Positions 54,511 to 64,000 of a stretch of 64,000 bases of DNA are shown in pieces. Numbering within the stretch: position 1 is the stretch's first letter; every line of letters starts with the position of its first letter. A program made the translations under genes and the position numbers. The stretch spans positions 1,798,001 through 1,862,000 of the forward strand of contig JAHQRK010000015.1 in NCBI GenBank assembly GCA_019828595.1. Direction: 5' to 3'. The notes under the pieces are model-generated. The model was not told the origin of the DNA. It saw nothing but the letters and a program-made list of their open reading frames with translations, and searched no databases. Origin of the DNA: Aphanomyces cochlioides (taxonomy: Eukaryota; Oomycota; Saprolegniomycetes; Saprolegniales; Verrucalvaceae).

Positions 54511-57013
54511 ATGCAACGCCGCATCAGCTATGCTCGCTCTGGTTGCCCTGCTGGTAGCCCTCGCTCAGTCGCCCCTAGCGATGGTTCTTTATCTGCTAGC
54601 GATGGTTCTTTATCTGCTAGCGATGGTTCCCTCTATCTAGGTGGTGGTGGTGGCTCCCTTACTCCTGTCCGTGGATCTCTTTTTCCTGGTGGTGGTTCTG
54701 TTTCTCCTGGTAGTGGCTCCCTTATTCCTGTTAGTGCCTCTCTTTTTCCTAGTGGTGGTTCTGTTTCTCCTGGTAGTGGCTCCCTTATTCCTGTTAGTGG
54801 CTCTCTTTTTCCTGGTGGTGGTTCCCTTTTTCCTGTTGGTGGTTCCGTCTTTCCTTTTGGTGTCTCCGTTTCTCCTGGTGGTGGCTCTGTTTATCCTGGT
54901 GATGGCTCCTTTTTTCCCGTTGGCAGTCGCTCTGTTTACCCTAATGGTGGTCCTGACACCTCCCAGGTTATCGTTAACTATGATGACACTGGCGACTCCC
55001 AGCTTGATAACTTTGATAATGAAGAACATCTACACTCGTTGGTGACGGTCGAACCCACTCCATTCCACCGCCTCCAATCAAGTCTTTCTCCTCCTTAGAC
55101 GATGCTTTGACTTCGTTGCATGACTGGACGTTAATGAATGGTTTCAATGTGACTCGCAAGAAAAAGACGGCTACTGAAGTACTGTACATGTGTGACAGGG
55201 GGGGTCATCCGAAAAATACACGAAAACTACGATATGAAGATCGCAAAAGAATGTTGCGTGGGTCAAAGAAAATTGGATGCCCCATGAGGATCAAAATTGT
55301 GTTTAACGAAAATCAATGGAATATAGTATATACAAGAGATGGTAGTACCTTACACAATCACCCACCGACGAATCATGCGTCTGTCCATCCAGACCATCGT
55401 CGTCGAGCTGCTGCCTCATTTGTGCAACCGCCTGTCCCCTCCATGGCAGCACTTATGGACCTGGAAATAACCTCTGGCATTCCAACCTCTCATATTCATG
55501 CTACGATGCAAGTTGTGAATTCACACTCCTTGATGATTGCTAAGGATATTTCTAACAGGAAATCAAAAAATCGTCACCAACGATTGTCTCGTAATACCGT
55601 TGTGGAAAGTGTATTAAATACTCTTCGTGGAAATGGTTTCTTCTACAGTCATGGCTGCCACCCTGAGTCCAACCAGCTACAATACATTTTTTGGGCTCAC
55701 CCTACAATGATTCAGCTTTACAAGCAATGGCCCTCAGTCTTAATTGCCGATTGTACATATAAAACGAATTCGTATAACATGCCATTGCTCAACATTGTCG
55801 CAGTTTCTGGATTGAATACAATAATTCCAGTAGCTCAGTGTCTAATGCGTGGCGAAACTGAGGAAGATTATTGTTGGGCTTTCAGAGCCCTCAAAGATTT
55901 ACAACAGACACATGGAATTGACACTCCAGACATTATTATTACAGACCGCGACTTGGCGTGTTTGAATGCTTTGAGCTCTGTTTTCCGTGATATACCAAGC
56001 ATTATTTGCCATTGGCACATGTTTAATGTTTTCCGTGATATACCAAGCATTCTTTGCCATTGGCACATGTCTAATTTAATAATATAGTTCTTGCCAAGTC
56101 GAGGCGAGTTCTTGGCCAAATTCCAGTTGAAAACGCAAGCAACGTGGGTCCGCGTTTCAAGAATTCACCTGAGACCGATTCGTTTATGTCTAAATTCTCA
56201 CAAACTATAAATTCAAAAACGATCCCCGAGTTTTCTCTTAATTGCAGTGCCTTGCGAACAATGAGCTCGACGATGGCTGACTACTTAGACCGACATTGGT
56301 GGCCTTACAGGACCAAGCTAGTTCAGTGCTGCACTAAAAGTTACAAGCACCGAGGATATCAAGACACCAGTATTGTTGAGGGGACGCATGCTAAAATGAA
56401 ACGATGGTTAATGAATTCGCGTGGTGATTTACTGCATCTCATTGAGTCGTTCATGCCCTGGTGGAGTACTACTTCAAATACACTTACATGGCGTATCGAG
56501 CACAACGCTGTAGTAACACCATATCTACTTCATGGAAGGATTTTTTCCGGTGTCATCCGAATTATTTCTGTATGGGCTCTTTTTGCGACCAATGTTTTAC
56601 TTAAAAAAGCCAAAACGACAATTGCAAGTGGCCGCGAGATATCTCCATGCGAGGGCACATTTCGTGCTATTAATGGTCGGCCATGTATTCACGAAATTAT
56701 AAACCTCATTCGATCGTCCAGAAGGCAAATATTCCTCCCTACGGACTTTGATCCGCACTGGTGGATTCGTCCACACTCGTACAACTCGCGAAACGATCGA
56801 ATTCTAGAGCCGGCAACGTTAGTTCGACGCCAAGTGGCGGGGGCAAGTACTCGTAGCCATCAAACGAATCATGGGTCAATTCCACCAGAAGTGAGCCAAT
56901 CTGGCCAGAAATTGTCGATTTTAATCATGCAGCCCAGCCTAATACCAGTGAGCCGGTTCTCCCTCCTCTATCGTCTTTGGTCCGTGAAGTATTTCGGTAA
57001 AGTAGAATACTAG
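54511..57013 (+). pseudogene. Mutator-like (FAR1/MULE) transposase with Gly/Ser repeat N-terminus, frameshifted
   Basis: The first frame (54511-55098) is a repeat of units such as GSLFPGGGSVSPGSGSLIPV, then an acidic stretch (NYDDTGDSQLDNFDNEEHLH). A one-base shift near 55090 joins it to LDDALTSLHDWTLMNGFNVT, then RKKKT. This is a FAR1/MULE-type DNA-binding domain that ends HNHPPTNHASVHPDHRR. The MULE core has VLIADCTYKTNSYNMPLLNI (first Asp), IIITDRDLACLNAL (second Asp) and CHWHM. A 48-bp direct duplication (55980-56075) repeats VFRDIPSIICHWHMFN, followed by a stop and frame change. The C-terminal part (56144-57013) has RGYQDTSIVEGTHAKMKRWL and a zinc-binding CEGTFRAINGRPCIHEI. It is close to complete but not translatable as one chain. 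Confidence 0.8.
54590..54960 (+). repeat. Minisatellite-like coding repeat (Gly/Ser/Pro)
   Basis: Imperfect tandem units of roughly 30-60 bp built from GGTGGTGGTTC and TCTCTTTTTCCTG phrases encode GSLFPGGGS-like repeats. The frame is preserved through all units. Confidence 0.65.
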
Positions 57014-57302
57014 TAAGCTTTTAAGACAAGTTCATAGAAATATATAATTTCAATTGTGTCTATACATGATATCCTTCACAGTGTTTTCCTCGGTAGCTGT
57101 CATTGTTATGGCTTGCGGTCAAATTTCACATTGTGTCCACATTGTACACGACTGTTGTGGTCTTGAGTTGTATTATTTGAATGCTTTGTTCATGGATTTG
57201 TTATTGCTCATGTACTTGCCATGAACTCTGCCTTTTGGTCTCGTAATTTAGCTGATACTGTAGTCAGTGTGTGCACCAATACATGTACACAATCCAACTG
57301 CT

Positions 57303-57393
57303 GCCAATAAGTGGGACGGTTTCCTTGTCTCACCTGTCATCCATATGACCATGTGTTGTGGAGCCCTGATTTGGGTGCTCCTTAGTTTCTCCC
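57303..57393 (+). repeat. Copy of the 5' region of SDR copy 11
   Basis: CCAATAAGTGGGACGGTTTC through ATGACCATGTGTTGTGGAGC and TTGGGTGCTCCTTAG matches the reverse complement of about 53168-53261 with a few differences. That segment contains the leader coding sequence MTMCCGALIWVLLS of SDR copy 11. No SDR sequence follows here. Confidence 0.75.
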
Positions 57394-57423
57394 GGATGTT
57401 AGCGATCTCATGATGAGACTGTC

Positions 57424-57590
57424 GGTGATGATCACTTGGTGCAATCTCATTGCAATTGACTAAGTGTATACTTTATTCAAGATGTTCACGTTTTGGTGAT
57501 TACATCTGAAGTTGAGTATGCTCGATACAAACATCAAGTGAGATTGCATCAAGTCATCATCCCAGATGGCATATTATGTCATCTGGGATA
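57424..57590. repeat. Inverted repeats next to a hairpin
   Basis: TGATGATCACTTGGTGCAAT and onward (about 57426-57450) is mirrored by GTGAGATTGCATCAAGTCAT (about 57539-57560). Directly after it ATCCCAGATG...CATCTGGGAT forms another hairpin (57560-57590). This is probably a small non-autonomous element. Confidence 0.5.
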
Positions 57591-57700
57591 TTATCTCTGC
57601 GCTATGACATTGGGCATCATGTGAATAATCCGAAAGAAAGCTGAATAGTCAGATAGGTGTATCAAAAGTCAGAAACACACGTGCCTATCTGGGTGTCCTC

Positions 57701-57771
57701 GGGGGTTTCGCAGTTGACAGCGCGGGCACGCGCTGTCAACAATTGTGAAACCCCTTTCACGAAGGGTTTCA
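57701..57771. repeat. Nested GC-rich hairpins
   Basis: GTTGACAGCGCG (57713-57724) pairs perfectly with CGCGCTGTCAAC (57729-57740) around a four-base loop. Outside it GGGGTTTCGCA pairs with TGTGAAACCCC. That strand can instead pair with AAGGGTTTCAC (57745-57771), so two alternative folds compete. It may be a terminator, an element end or a structured RNA; there is no family match. Confidence 0.6.
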
Positions 57772-58586
57772 CCGGTGGGGTGAGGGTCAGGCATTGCAAA
57801 AGAAAACCTGGTCTTGCAAGCTCTCGAAGCGCACTTAACATTCTGATATACATAATTCAAGTCAAATAGTCATCCCATGTGGCATGAGACACGCTTCTGA
57901 CTTGTGGCGTGAAATGTGTGGTTTCCGCCGGGTTTCCTTGAGATACGAGCTCAAGCGGCGGACTAGCGACGTTTGACGTTGGGCGAAGCTGAACGGGGTG
58001 ATTCAGCGACGACCGACGGACCAACCGTTCGGAAGATTCAAGGTAAAAACGATTGTGAGGTTAGAAAGGCTAGCTAGAGCTACATATGCAGTAAACTAAG
58101 GGGTTTTAATAGAAGAAGATGAAACGTGATGGGAGGCGGGTTCGACGAGCGACATTACTAATCGGAGAACCGCCAATCAGAAAGAAGAAAGGGGTACCGG
58201 ATTGTCGTCGGGCAAGATCCGAGTGTAAGGACACCAATCCGAGTGACAGATAATCCGAGTGAGAAGGTATGAATCCAAGTCCGTCCAGGACTTCCCAATC
58301 GGACCAGGATTTCCATAGCACTAGACGGTAAGCTCGGCTTGGTCGAGGCAGTTGAACGGGAGTCGTAGATTAGCCAGTTGGCCGGACTTTAGACGACCAA
58401 CCGTCATGTGACAGTTGACGCCACATCACCCCAGACTAAATGTCAAAGCTCCTGATTTGACCCAGAAAGACCCGATTCGAAGCCTAACTAGGCCGATTTG
58501 CGATTGCTCGGATAGGACTAGGAATTGCCAGTTCGTTCGCTGAGCGACAGGGAGGACACGAAACGTGAACCTGGGCATTGTGCAAA
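57772..58586. other. Leader region upstream of the gag-like gene
   Basis: No gene recognised. Repeated short phrases of the type AATCCGAGTG occur at 58200-58270. It could include a retroelement LTR or leader, but no second LTR copy is inside the window to prove it. Confidence 0.35.
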
Positions 58587-60345
58587 ATGTCGGAGACTCC
58601 ACAGCGCGCGCCAGCCGCCTTGGTCCAAGACGCGGTCAAGAGAATGGGATCTCTGTCCAAGCTCCTGTGTCCCATCCAGCGGGATCTTGAGAATCTGACC
58701 TCGTTCCTGGCCGAGCGGGAAAAGGATGACAGCGTCGTGCCGCGCAAAGACTATGACGCCATGAAGCTCGATCTTGAAGGACTCAAAAAGCAGGTCTCGG
58801 AGCTGTCCAGTGTTCATGCGTCAATGAAAACGAAGATCGACACGCTGACGACCGAGAAGAATGATCTGCAAAAGCAAATCCACGAGCTGGAGCAGGAAAG
58901 CCAAGAGAGCGATCGGATTCGGACCCGCATGGAGCGTTACCTGTCCGAGCGCGACAGTTTGAGGGCCCAGAAATCCGGGTGGGAGCGCGAAAAGATGACC
59001 TTGGGGCACCGGTTTTTGAACTGGCTGTTGCGAATCCACTCCGTGAGCTACAGTTCTGCCGCCGATTCTGCTTTGCGGTCGTGGATGCACGACGAGAAGA
59101 TGTTGGAAAACGGCAGCGCGAAGTCGGACTTCGAATCTTCGGACGATTTTACTGTTTGCCCCAGAAATCTGAGCGGAGTTCCCCGACAGTTCCCTTTGCC
59201 AGAACCCCCATCGAAGCAACCAGATCCCGACAAGGATTCAGGCTCCAAGGGTCCTTCGACCGGGAAAGACCCCCCACCTAGCAGCACGCCAGCTCGCGCG
59301 ACGGATTTGTCCAAATCTGGCGCCAAGTCAACCGAAAAGGCCCCCCAAAAATCCAAATCGACACCACCCAAGTCCGACGGCGGCAAGAAAAAGCCCGATT
59401 CAACGGATTTTGACGAATCCGAGTTGGACTTTGGGATTGGTTCCCGACCGGCGAAACAAGCGTCCGACAGAGCCGAATCCGCGCGTAAACCAAGCCCGAA
59501 GGGGAAATCCGTTTTGAAGACGAAGGGTTCCGACATTTCAAAGAAGCGCTCAGGTTGCGAATCGGCGTCAGACTCGACGAAACGTTCTCGCATGGACGCG
59601 TCTCCGAAGAAACCCAAGCCGAGTACTCTGACCATCAAGGATATGCTCGGATCCGACACGCATGAGGAAGCTCTCGTGCCGCCAGATGATACGGGCAAGT
59701 TGATCCGCGAAATCCGAGACGTATATGCCGACGTCTATCGGTCGAAGCCATGGCGACGATATTTGTCAGCGACTGGTTCATTTCTCCCCGACATCCCGGA
59801 TACTCACCCCAGCCATCCCCGACATGCTGAATCCGTATCGAAGTTCAACGAGGCGTTGTCGGATTTTTGGCGGCGAAGTGCGGAGACGTCTGGACTCGGA
59901 TGTTTATGACATCGGCGAAGACGGGCACAAAGGCCTGGGAGCGATTGGTGTACCGTCTGACAAGACTCGTCGCAGAGTTGTATATCTTGATCAACCACTC
60001 GGATTTCAAGGAAGACTTAATCCGATTCCTCTGCCACCCGCATCCAGCTTGGCCTGAGATTTTCAAGAACCCGATCAATCTCCTGGCGATGGGCAAGCAG
60101 TTGTCCCGCGAAGTCGCGATCAACTATCTGACGTCGCAAAGCACCAAGTTTTGGCCCCAAGTACCTCTGAAATCCTGGTCATGTCCGCTAGGATCGACCT
60201 TTGCTCTTCTTTGAAACAAGACGCCGGCTTCTGGGAAGTCCAGCCAGACGTCAGTCGAATCGAAGAGTCTGGCAGCGATGAAGACGGTGCTGACCAAGGG
60301 AAAGAAGCGTCCGGCGCCGACAGCGAGTACGAAGAACATGCTTGA
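58587..60345 (+). pseudogene. Gag-like protein of a Ty3 chromovirus, two frameshifts
   Basis: The first frame (58587-59909) starts MSETPQRAPAALVQDAVKRM. It carries a coiled coil at about residues 30-125 (heptads in VPRKDYDAMKLDLEGLKKQV and onward). A long low-complexity Lys/Ser/Pro region (about 200-350) with KKRSGCESASDSTKRSRMD follows, then IREIRDVYADVYRSKPWRRY. Homology-like continuity then moves to frame 59867-60150: WERLVYRLTRLVAELYILIN, then FLCHPHPAWPEIFKNPINLLA. It moves again to 60160-60345: CSSLKQDAGFWEVQPDVSRI and an acidic tail with TGA at about 60343. I interpret it as gag because of its coiled-coil plus basic character and its position before chromoviral pol pieces. There is no zinc knuckle, so a host-like protein cannot be excluded. 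Confidence 0.55.
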
Positions 60346-60591
60346 GAGTTTCCATTACTCGAATGAGTCTTCATAATTTCGTATAAGTCTTTTGTTTGAA
60401 AATCCGAGTCCTGGCGAAAGGTTCAATTCAGAGTTCGACTTTCCACAACAGAGTCCAAGTTAGACAACAACAAAAATCCTCGTCCGAGTGTCCTGAGTCG
60501 GACCAGATTCGATGCATGATCTCACAGTCTTCGCCAAAGTCGCCCTTCAGAAATCCGAGTCCGGAGTGTCAACTAACACTACTTCCAAATT

Positions 60592-60788
60592 CGAGTCTAA
60601 TTCCAATCTCCGGGCGATCTATAACCACGTCTCGAAATCCAGGTATAATGAGTACCAAAGTGTAAACCAATCCATACAAGCAATATAAGTTCGTCTAATT
60701 CCAATCTCCAGGCGATCAACCACGTCTCGAAATCCAGGTATAATGAGTACCAAAGTGTAAACCAATCCATGCAAGCAATATAAGTCCC
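60592..60788. repeat. Tandem duplication of an about 98-bp unit
   Basis: The phrase from TCTAATTCCAATCTCC through CAAGCAATATAAGT is present twice head to tail (60592-60692 and 60693-60788) with a handful of differences. It lies between the gag-like gene and the convergent integrase gene. Confidence 0.8.
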
Positions 60789-60844
60789 ATGTCCGAGCCG
60801 GATTCCAAGCTTTCAAGTACGAGTCGGAAATTGGGTAATCAATT

Positions 60845-62821
60845 TTAAAACAAAGTCGTATCGTCAGGTTCCACGTCCATTTCCGATAATCTTTTGCTTC
60901 TTCGTAAAGGTGGTAATCCGGATTCGGAACGTCTCTTATTTTCAAATTCCGCGACGAATGACGGGTAAGCGCGAAGTCGGGATCTCGATGTCCAGTAAGT
61001 ATTTCCATCAGCATGTCTCGTCAGGTACTCAATGGATTTTCCAGGTAGCCATCGTTTATCCAGGATTTCCGTGATAGGTGAGTCCGTGTTCACATAAGCC
61101 ACGTCGCCATCGGAGTATCGAATCCGATCTACATAGCTGGTGGAGGGTAGCAAATCCGAGTCCAGCTGGGCATCCAATGGATCGGAGTCCGGCTCGGATT
61201 GAGAGGGGTCCGATGAGCCAGCCTTGTTATTCGCCAGTCGACTAGGAATCTCGTCGTCGTATGGCCTAGACCAATGACCTTGGAACTTCTTCAGGCGGTC
61301 AACATTGATCGGTACGATTCGATCAGGATGAGATGGAAGGTAGATGCGATCAGGATGAGATGGAAGGTAGATGCGATACGTGTTGTCTCCTTGTTTGCTG
61401 TGGATCCGATACGGTCCGTGCCAACTACAGGCGAGCTTTTTGATCCGTTTGTCGTCCGGGTCGCTCGTCTTTCGAAAGTGTTGGTAGACCCACACAGAGT
61501 CGGCGGGTTCAAATTCAATCCTGATCTGACTCGATTTCGTCCGAGCCGTTTTGTTTTGTCCATTGATAAGTTGTCTCTCTACCAAATGTCTGGTAGCTCG
61601 GAACAAGGCACTCTGTTGGCGTCTCCATTGTGGAAGTTCATCTGACTTCCAAGCCGGGTCCTGATTCACAAAGACGAGGTCCAAGGGTTGCACCGGATCA
61701 CGACCGAACAGACAAAAGTAAGGAGTATCGTTCAGGGTCTCATGGTAAGCTGATCGGTATGCCCATAGCAGTCGAGTCAGATACGTATCCCAATCCGTCT
61801 GCAGGGAGTTAACGTACATTTTCATCATGGTCGCCAACGTGGAGTTGAATCTTTCGACAAGTCCTTGTCCTTGTGGGTGGCTCGGGGCGCTCGCTAATTT
61901 GTCGATACCGAGTGTTTTGTAAATGTTCTTGGCCAACTCGAATACGAAGTTCGTCCCTCGATCCGAGAGTAGATGGTCTGGAACGCCGTATCGGCACGTA
62001 AATTCATCCACCAGGATCCGGATGAATGTTGACGTCTTCAAGTCTGGAACCGCGAAAGCTTCGGGCCACCGTGTAAAGTAATCCACAAAGATCAGCACGA
62101 ACTTGTTGCCAGTCGGGGTGAGTGGGAACGGTCCGAGTGCGTCTACAACAAGGAAACTAACCGGCCCGCGCAGTTTGTAAACCGGCATTCTGTGGGTCAA
62201 TCCTTGTTTCCAGGGTCTGGTTCCCTTAGCGGCTCCACATCTTAGGCATTTCTTGCAATACTCGGCCACGTCATCACGCCATCCACGCCAATATCCGATT
62301 CGTTTGACGCGTTCAGTCGTTCGGACGACGCCAAAATGTCCAGATAGAGATGAATCGTGACAGATTTCAAGGATAGTCTTGATCATGGTCAGCGGGATAA
62401 CAGGCCCTTTGATCACGCTCGGATTTTGCAATGGCGATTTCAGTATGGTTCGACGGTATAGGATACCCTTGTCGATGGTGAAGTGTTTTCCAGTCCGAGT
62501 TAGTATCTGGAGAGTATCCGAGTCCATAGGCATGACGTTGTCTTGGAGATATCCTTTCACAGCTTGCCTCATTTTCATCCGACTGGGAGTCCCCCTCCCC
62601 CTGGAAGAGAAAAATCCGTCCTCGGATTCGTTTGTTGTGGTCGGATTGGAAAAATCCGTTCTCGGGGTACGGTCGAGTGGATCTGGATCTGGAGGTTCGG
62701 GATTCGGGTCAGACCCTAGTTGTTCCGACACGAGACGTGTTCGTGGTCGAGCATCGGACACGGATTTGGATTTGCTCCAGTTCAGAACCCGACGGAAAGC
62801 GAGATTGACTGGGGACCACAA
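60845..62821 (-). CDS. Ty3 chromovirus pol, integrase half (658 aa, open, 5' truncated)
   Basis: The frame is open to TAA at 60845. The order of domains is as follows. A linker of Pro/Asp-rich sequence comes first. An H2C2 zinc-binding domain follows (HDSSLSGHFGVVRT ... CKKCLRCGAAKG). The rve catalytic core has FLVVDALGPFP (first Asp), LLSDRGTNF (second Asp) and PSHPQGQGLVERFNSTLA (Glu). The C-terminal domain has DSVWVYQHFRK and LACSWHGPYRI. It ends with a chromodomain-like end (ITEILDKRWLPGKSIEYLTR and a basic tail PPLRRSKRL). An in-frame 27-bp tandem duplication repeats DRIYLPSHP. Protease, RT and RNase H are missing on this strand; the frame begins right at the junction with the opposite-strand RT segment, so it is a rearranged half-element although its own frame is intact. 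Confidence 0.85.
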   Translation of the reverse strand: MWSPVNLAFRRVLNWSKSKSVSDARPRTRLVSEQLGSDPNPEPPDPDPLDRTPRTDFSNPTTTNESEDGFFSSRGRGTPSRMKMRQAVKGYLQDNVMPMDSDTLQILTRTGKHFTIDKGILYRRTILKSPLQNPSVIKGPVIPLTMIKTILEICHDSSLSGHFGVVRTTERVKRIGYWRGWRDDVAEYCKKCLRCGAAKGTRPWKQGLTHRMPVYKLRGPVSFLVVDALGPFPLTPTGNKFVLIFVDYFTRWPEAFAVPDLKTSTFIRILVDEFTCRYGVPDHLLSDRGTNFVFELAKNIYKTLGIDKLASAPSHPQGQGLVERFNSTLATMMKMYVNSLQTDWDTYLTRLLWAYRSAYHETLNDTPYFCLFGRDPVQPLDLVFVNQDPAWKSDELPQWRRQQSALFRATRHLVERQLINGQNKTARTKSSQIRIEFEPADSVWVYQHFRKTSDPDDKRIKKLACSWHGPYRIHSKQGDNTYRIYLPSHPDRIYLPSHPDRIVPINVDRLKKFQGHWSRPYDDEIPSRLANNKAGSSDPSQSEPDSDPLDAQLDSDLLPSTSYVDRIRYSDGDVAYVNTDSPITEILDKRWLPGKSIEYLTRHADGNTYWTSRSRLRAYPSFVAEFENKRRSESGLPPLRRSKRLSEMDVEPDDTTLF

Positions 62822-62833
62822 ACCCAGATCGGC

Positions 62834-63984
62834 ACGGCAACGGTCTTACCGACTGACTATCGCGACGGCACTTCTATTGATTCCGCGTCGACTCGGCATT
62901 CGACGAAAGATGACATAAATCCTGGTGTACTGACTCGGACTGACTCAATACGCGACCCGACTCGGACTGACACTGACAAAATTCCGGTTGCATTGACCCA
63001 ACAAATTTACCCCGGATTGATAGCAGTGGTGACCGACAATACTCGCCCTAAGAACACCAACAAGTGTGTTGCTGTTAAAGAAGAGATCCCTATCAACTGG
63101 GAGGGGTCGAGTCTTAACCCCTTACAACGCGAAACGATACGCCAACTGCTACTCGAATTCGATCTGTTCGTTACGACGTCCAAGGCGCCCGGAAGGACAG
63201 ACCGGATCAAGTGCACGATCAACACGGGAAACGCTGCTCCGATAAGATCAGCCCCTTTTCGTGTGTCTCAAAGGGAAGGCGAACTTATGGAAGCCGAAAT
63301 ACGCCAATATGAAGAACTCGGATTAATTCGTCCATCAACCAGCCCCTGGGCAAGTCCTGTCCTGATGATAAGGAAGCCAGACGGATCGATCCGATTCTGT
63401 ATTGACTACAGAAAACTCAATGATGTGACGATCAAGGATCGATATCCTATGCCCCGTGTCGACGATTTGCTCGATGTCCTTGGTAAATCTAAGTACTTCT
63501 CCACGATGGATGTCGCGTCTGGGTATTGGAACGTTCGTATGGACGAAGAATCTATTCCGAAAACGGCTTTTATATGCAAGTTCGGCCTCTATGAATGGCT
63601 CGTTATGCCCTTTGGCCTGTGTAACGTCGTGCCTCAATTCGAGCGGCTCAAGGAAGATGTTCTCCGAGACCAACTCTGGCAATTCTGTTTGGTATACCTG
63701 GATGATGTCATCGTCTTCAGTGCGGATTTTGCTTCCCATTTATCACGACTCAGACAAGTATTGCAATGCTTGCAGGATGCGGGATTCAAGTTAAAAATGT
63801 CCAAGTGCCACTGGGGCAAGACATCGGTAGGATTTTGCCAAATCCCGAAAAGGTCAAATCCGTGTTGAAAATCCGACCGCTGCGAAATGTGGCCGAAGTC
63901 CGTGCATTCCTCGGATTAGCAGGATACTTCAGAAGATTCATACAAGGGTTCGCAGCTATTCAAAAAAGCCACTCGAACACTTGA
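62834..63984 (+). pseudogene. Ty3 chromovirus pol, reverse transcriptase half (runs to the window end, frameshifted)
   Basis: The RT domain is canonical: SSLNPLQRETIRQLLLEFD, LIRPSTSPWASPVLMIRKPD, FCIDYRKLNDVTIKDRYPMP, STMDVASGYWNVRMD, MPFGLCNVVPQFERL, and the catalytic LVYLDDVIVFS. In MPFGLCN the usual Ala after Asn is Val, followed by a change to PQF, both conserved-site changes. Near 63835 the frame shifts (SVGFCQIP against GRILPNPEKV), and the second frame continues with the usual KVKSVLKIRPLRNVAEVRAF and LGLAGYFRRFI to about 63984. No protease with an active site is found upstream. The segment abuts the inverted integrase half at about 62830. The downstream continuation lies outside the window. 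Confidence 0.85.
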
Positions 63985-64000
63985 AAACCGCCGAAAAATT

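Noticed and set aside
57701..57771. tRNA or CRISPR-like repeat
   Set aside because: No cloverleaf or anticodon arm can be drawn and there are no regularly spaced repeats.

Overview
The window looks like a TE-rich piece of an oomycete genome, most likely Saprolegniales (Aphanomyces/Saprolegnia-like). This is an inference. It rests on very short introns (about 40-54 bp, GT...AG), matches to the oomycete Inr core promoter (consensus GCTCATTYYNCAWTTT) just upstream of several genes, fungal-type CBM1 modules on a secreted protein, and a dense mix of Harbinger, Mutator, pogo/Tigger, Tc1/mariner, Ty1/copia and Ty3/gypsy elements. No rRNA, tRNA or CRISPR was recognised.

Layout. Positions 1-5.8 kb hold a decayed Harbinger transposase and several inverted-repeat (MITE-like) units but no convincing host gene. 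At 5.87-6.41 kb is a small secreted Ala/Lys-rich cationic protein. At 7.36-8.49 kb is an intact five-exon mitochondrial carrier gene. At 8.75-10.97 kb is a complete pogo/Tigger transposon with 30-bp repeats at its ends and a TA target duplication. At 11.4-13.5 kb is a Mutator-like transposase with a SWIM zinc finger. At 13.8-18.65 kb is a Ty3/gypsy chromovirus with both LTRs and a 5-bp target duplication. Mariner remnants and a TA-flanked inverted-repeat element follow. A Ty1/copia element (21.38-26.66 kb), sitting inside a gypsy-type solo LTR, comes next.

From 27.0 to 53.2 kb runs a cluster of one family of short-chain dehydrogenases/reductases (SDR, retinol-dehydrogenase-like, about 308 aa). 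I count eleven gene-length copies on both strands and three small relics. Four are open from start to stop (32888-33814 -, 36397-37320 +, 48893-49822 +, 50829-51755 -). The others carry deletions, frameshifts, stops or transposon insertions. Two of the broken copies lie in the arms of a recent large inverted duplication (about 30.75-32.68 kb against 37.35-41.17 kb). A secreted protein with two CBM1 cellulose/chitin-binding modules (29.4-30.4 kb) sits inside the cluster, as do a Tc1 element, a two-gene Harbinger element with an intact Myb-like partner, a second Harbinger-type transposase and several MITEs.

After the cluster come a second Mutator transposase with a Gly/Ser repeat-rich N-terminus (54.5-57.0 kb), a region of hairpins, and pieces of a Ty3 chromovirus: a gag-like gene on +, an integrase half on -, and a reverse-transcriptase half on + cut by the window end.

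The plausible host genes are the secreted cationic protein, the mitochondrial carrier, the CBM1 protein and the open SDR genes. Nearly everything else is mobile DNA or its debris. The window records an SDR family growing by local and inverted duplication while transposons disable many copies.
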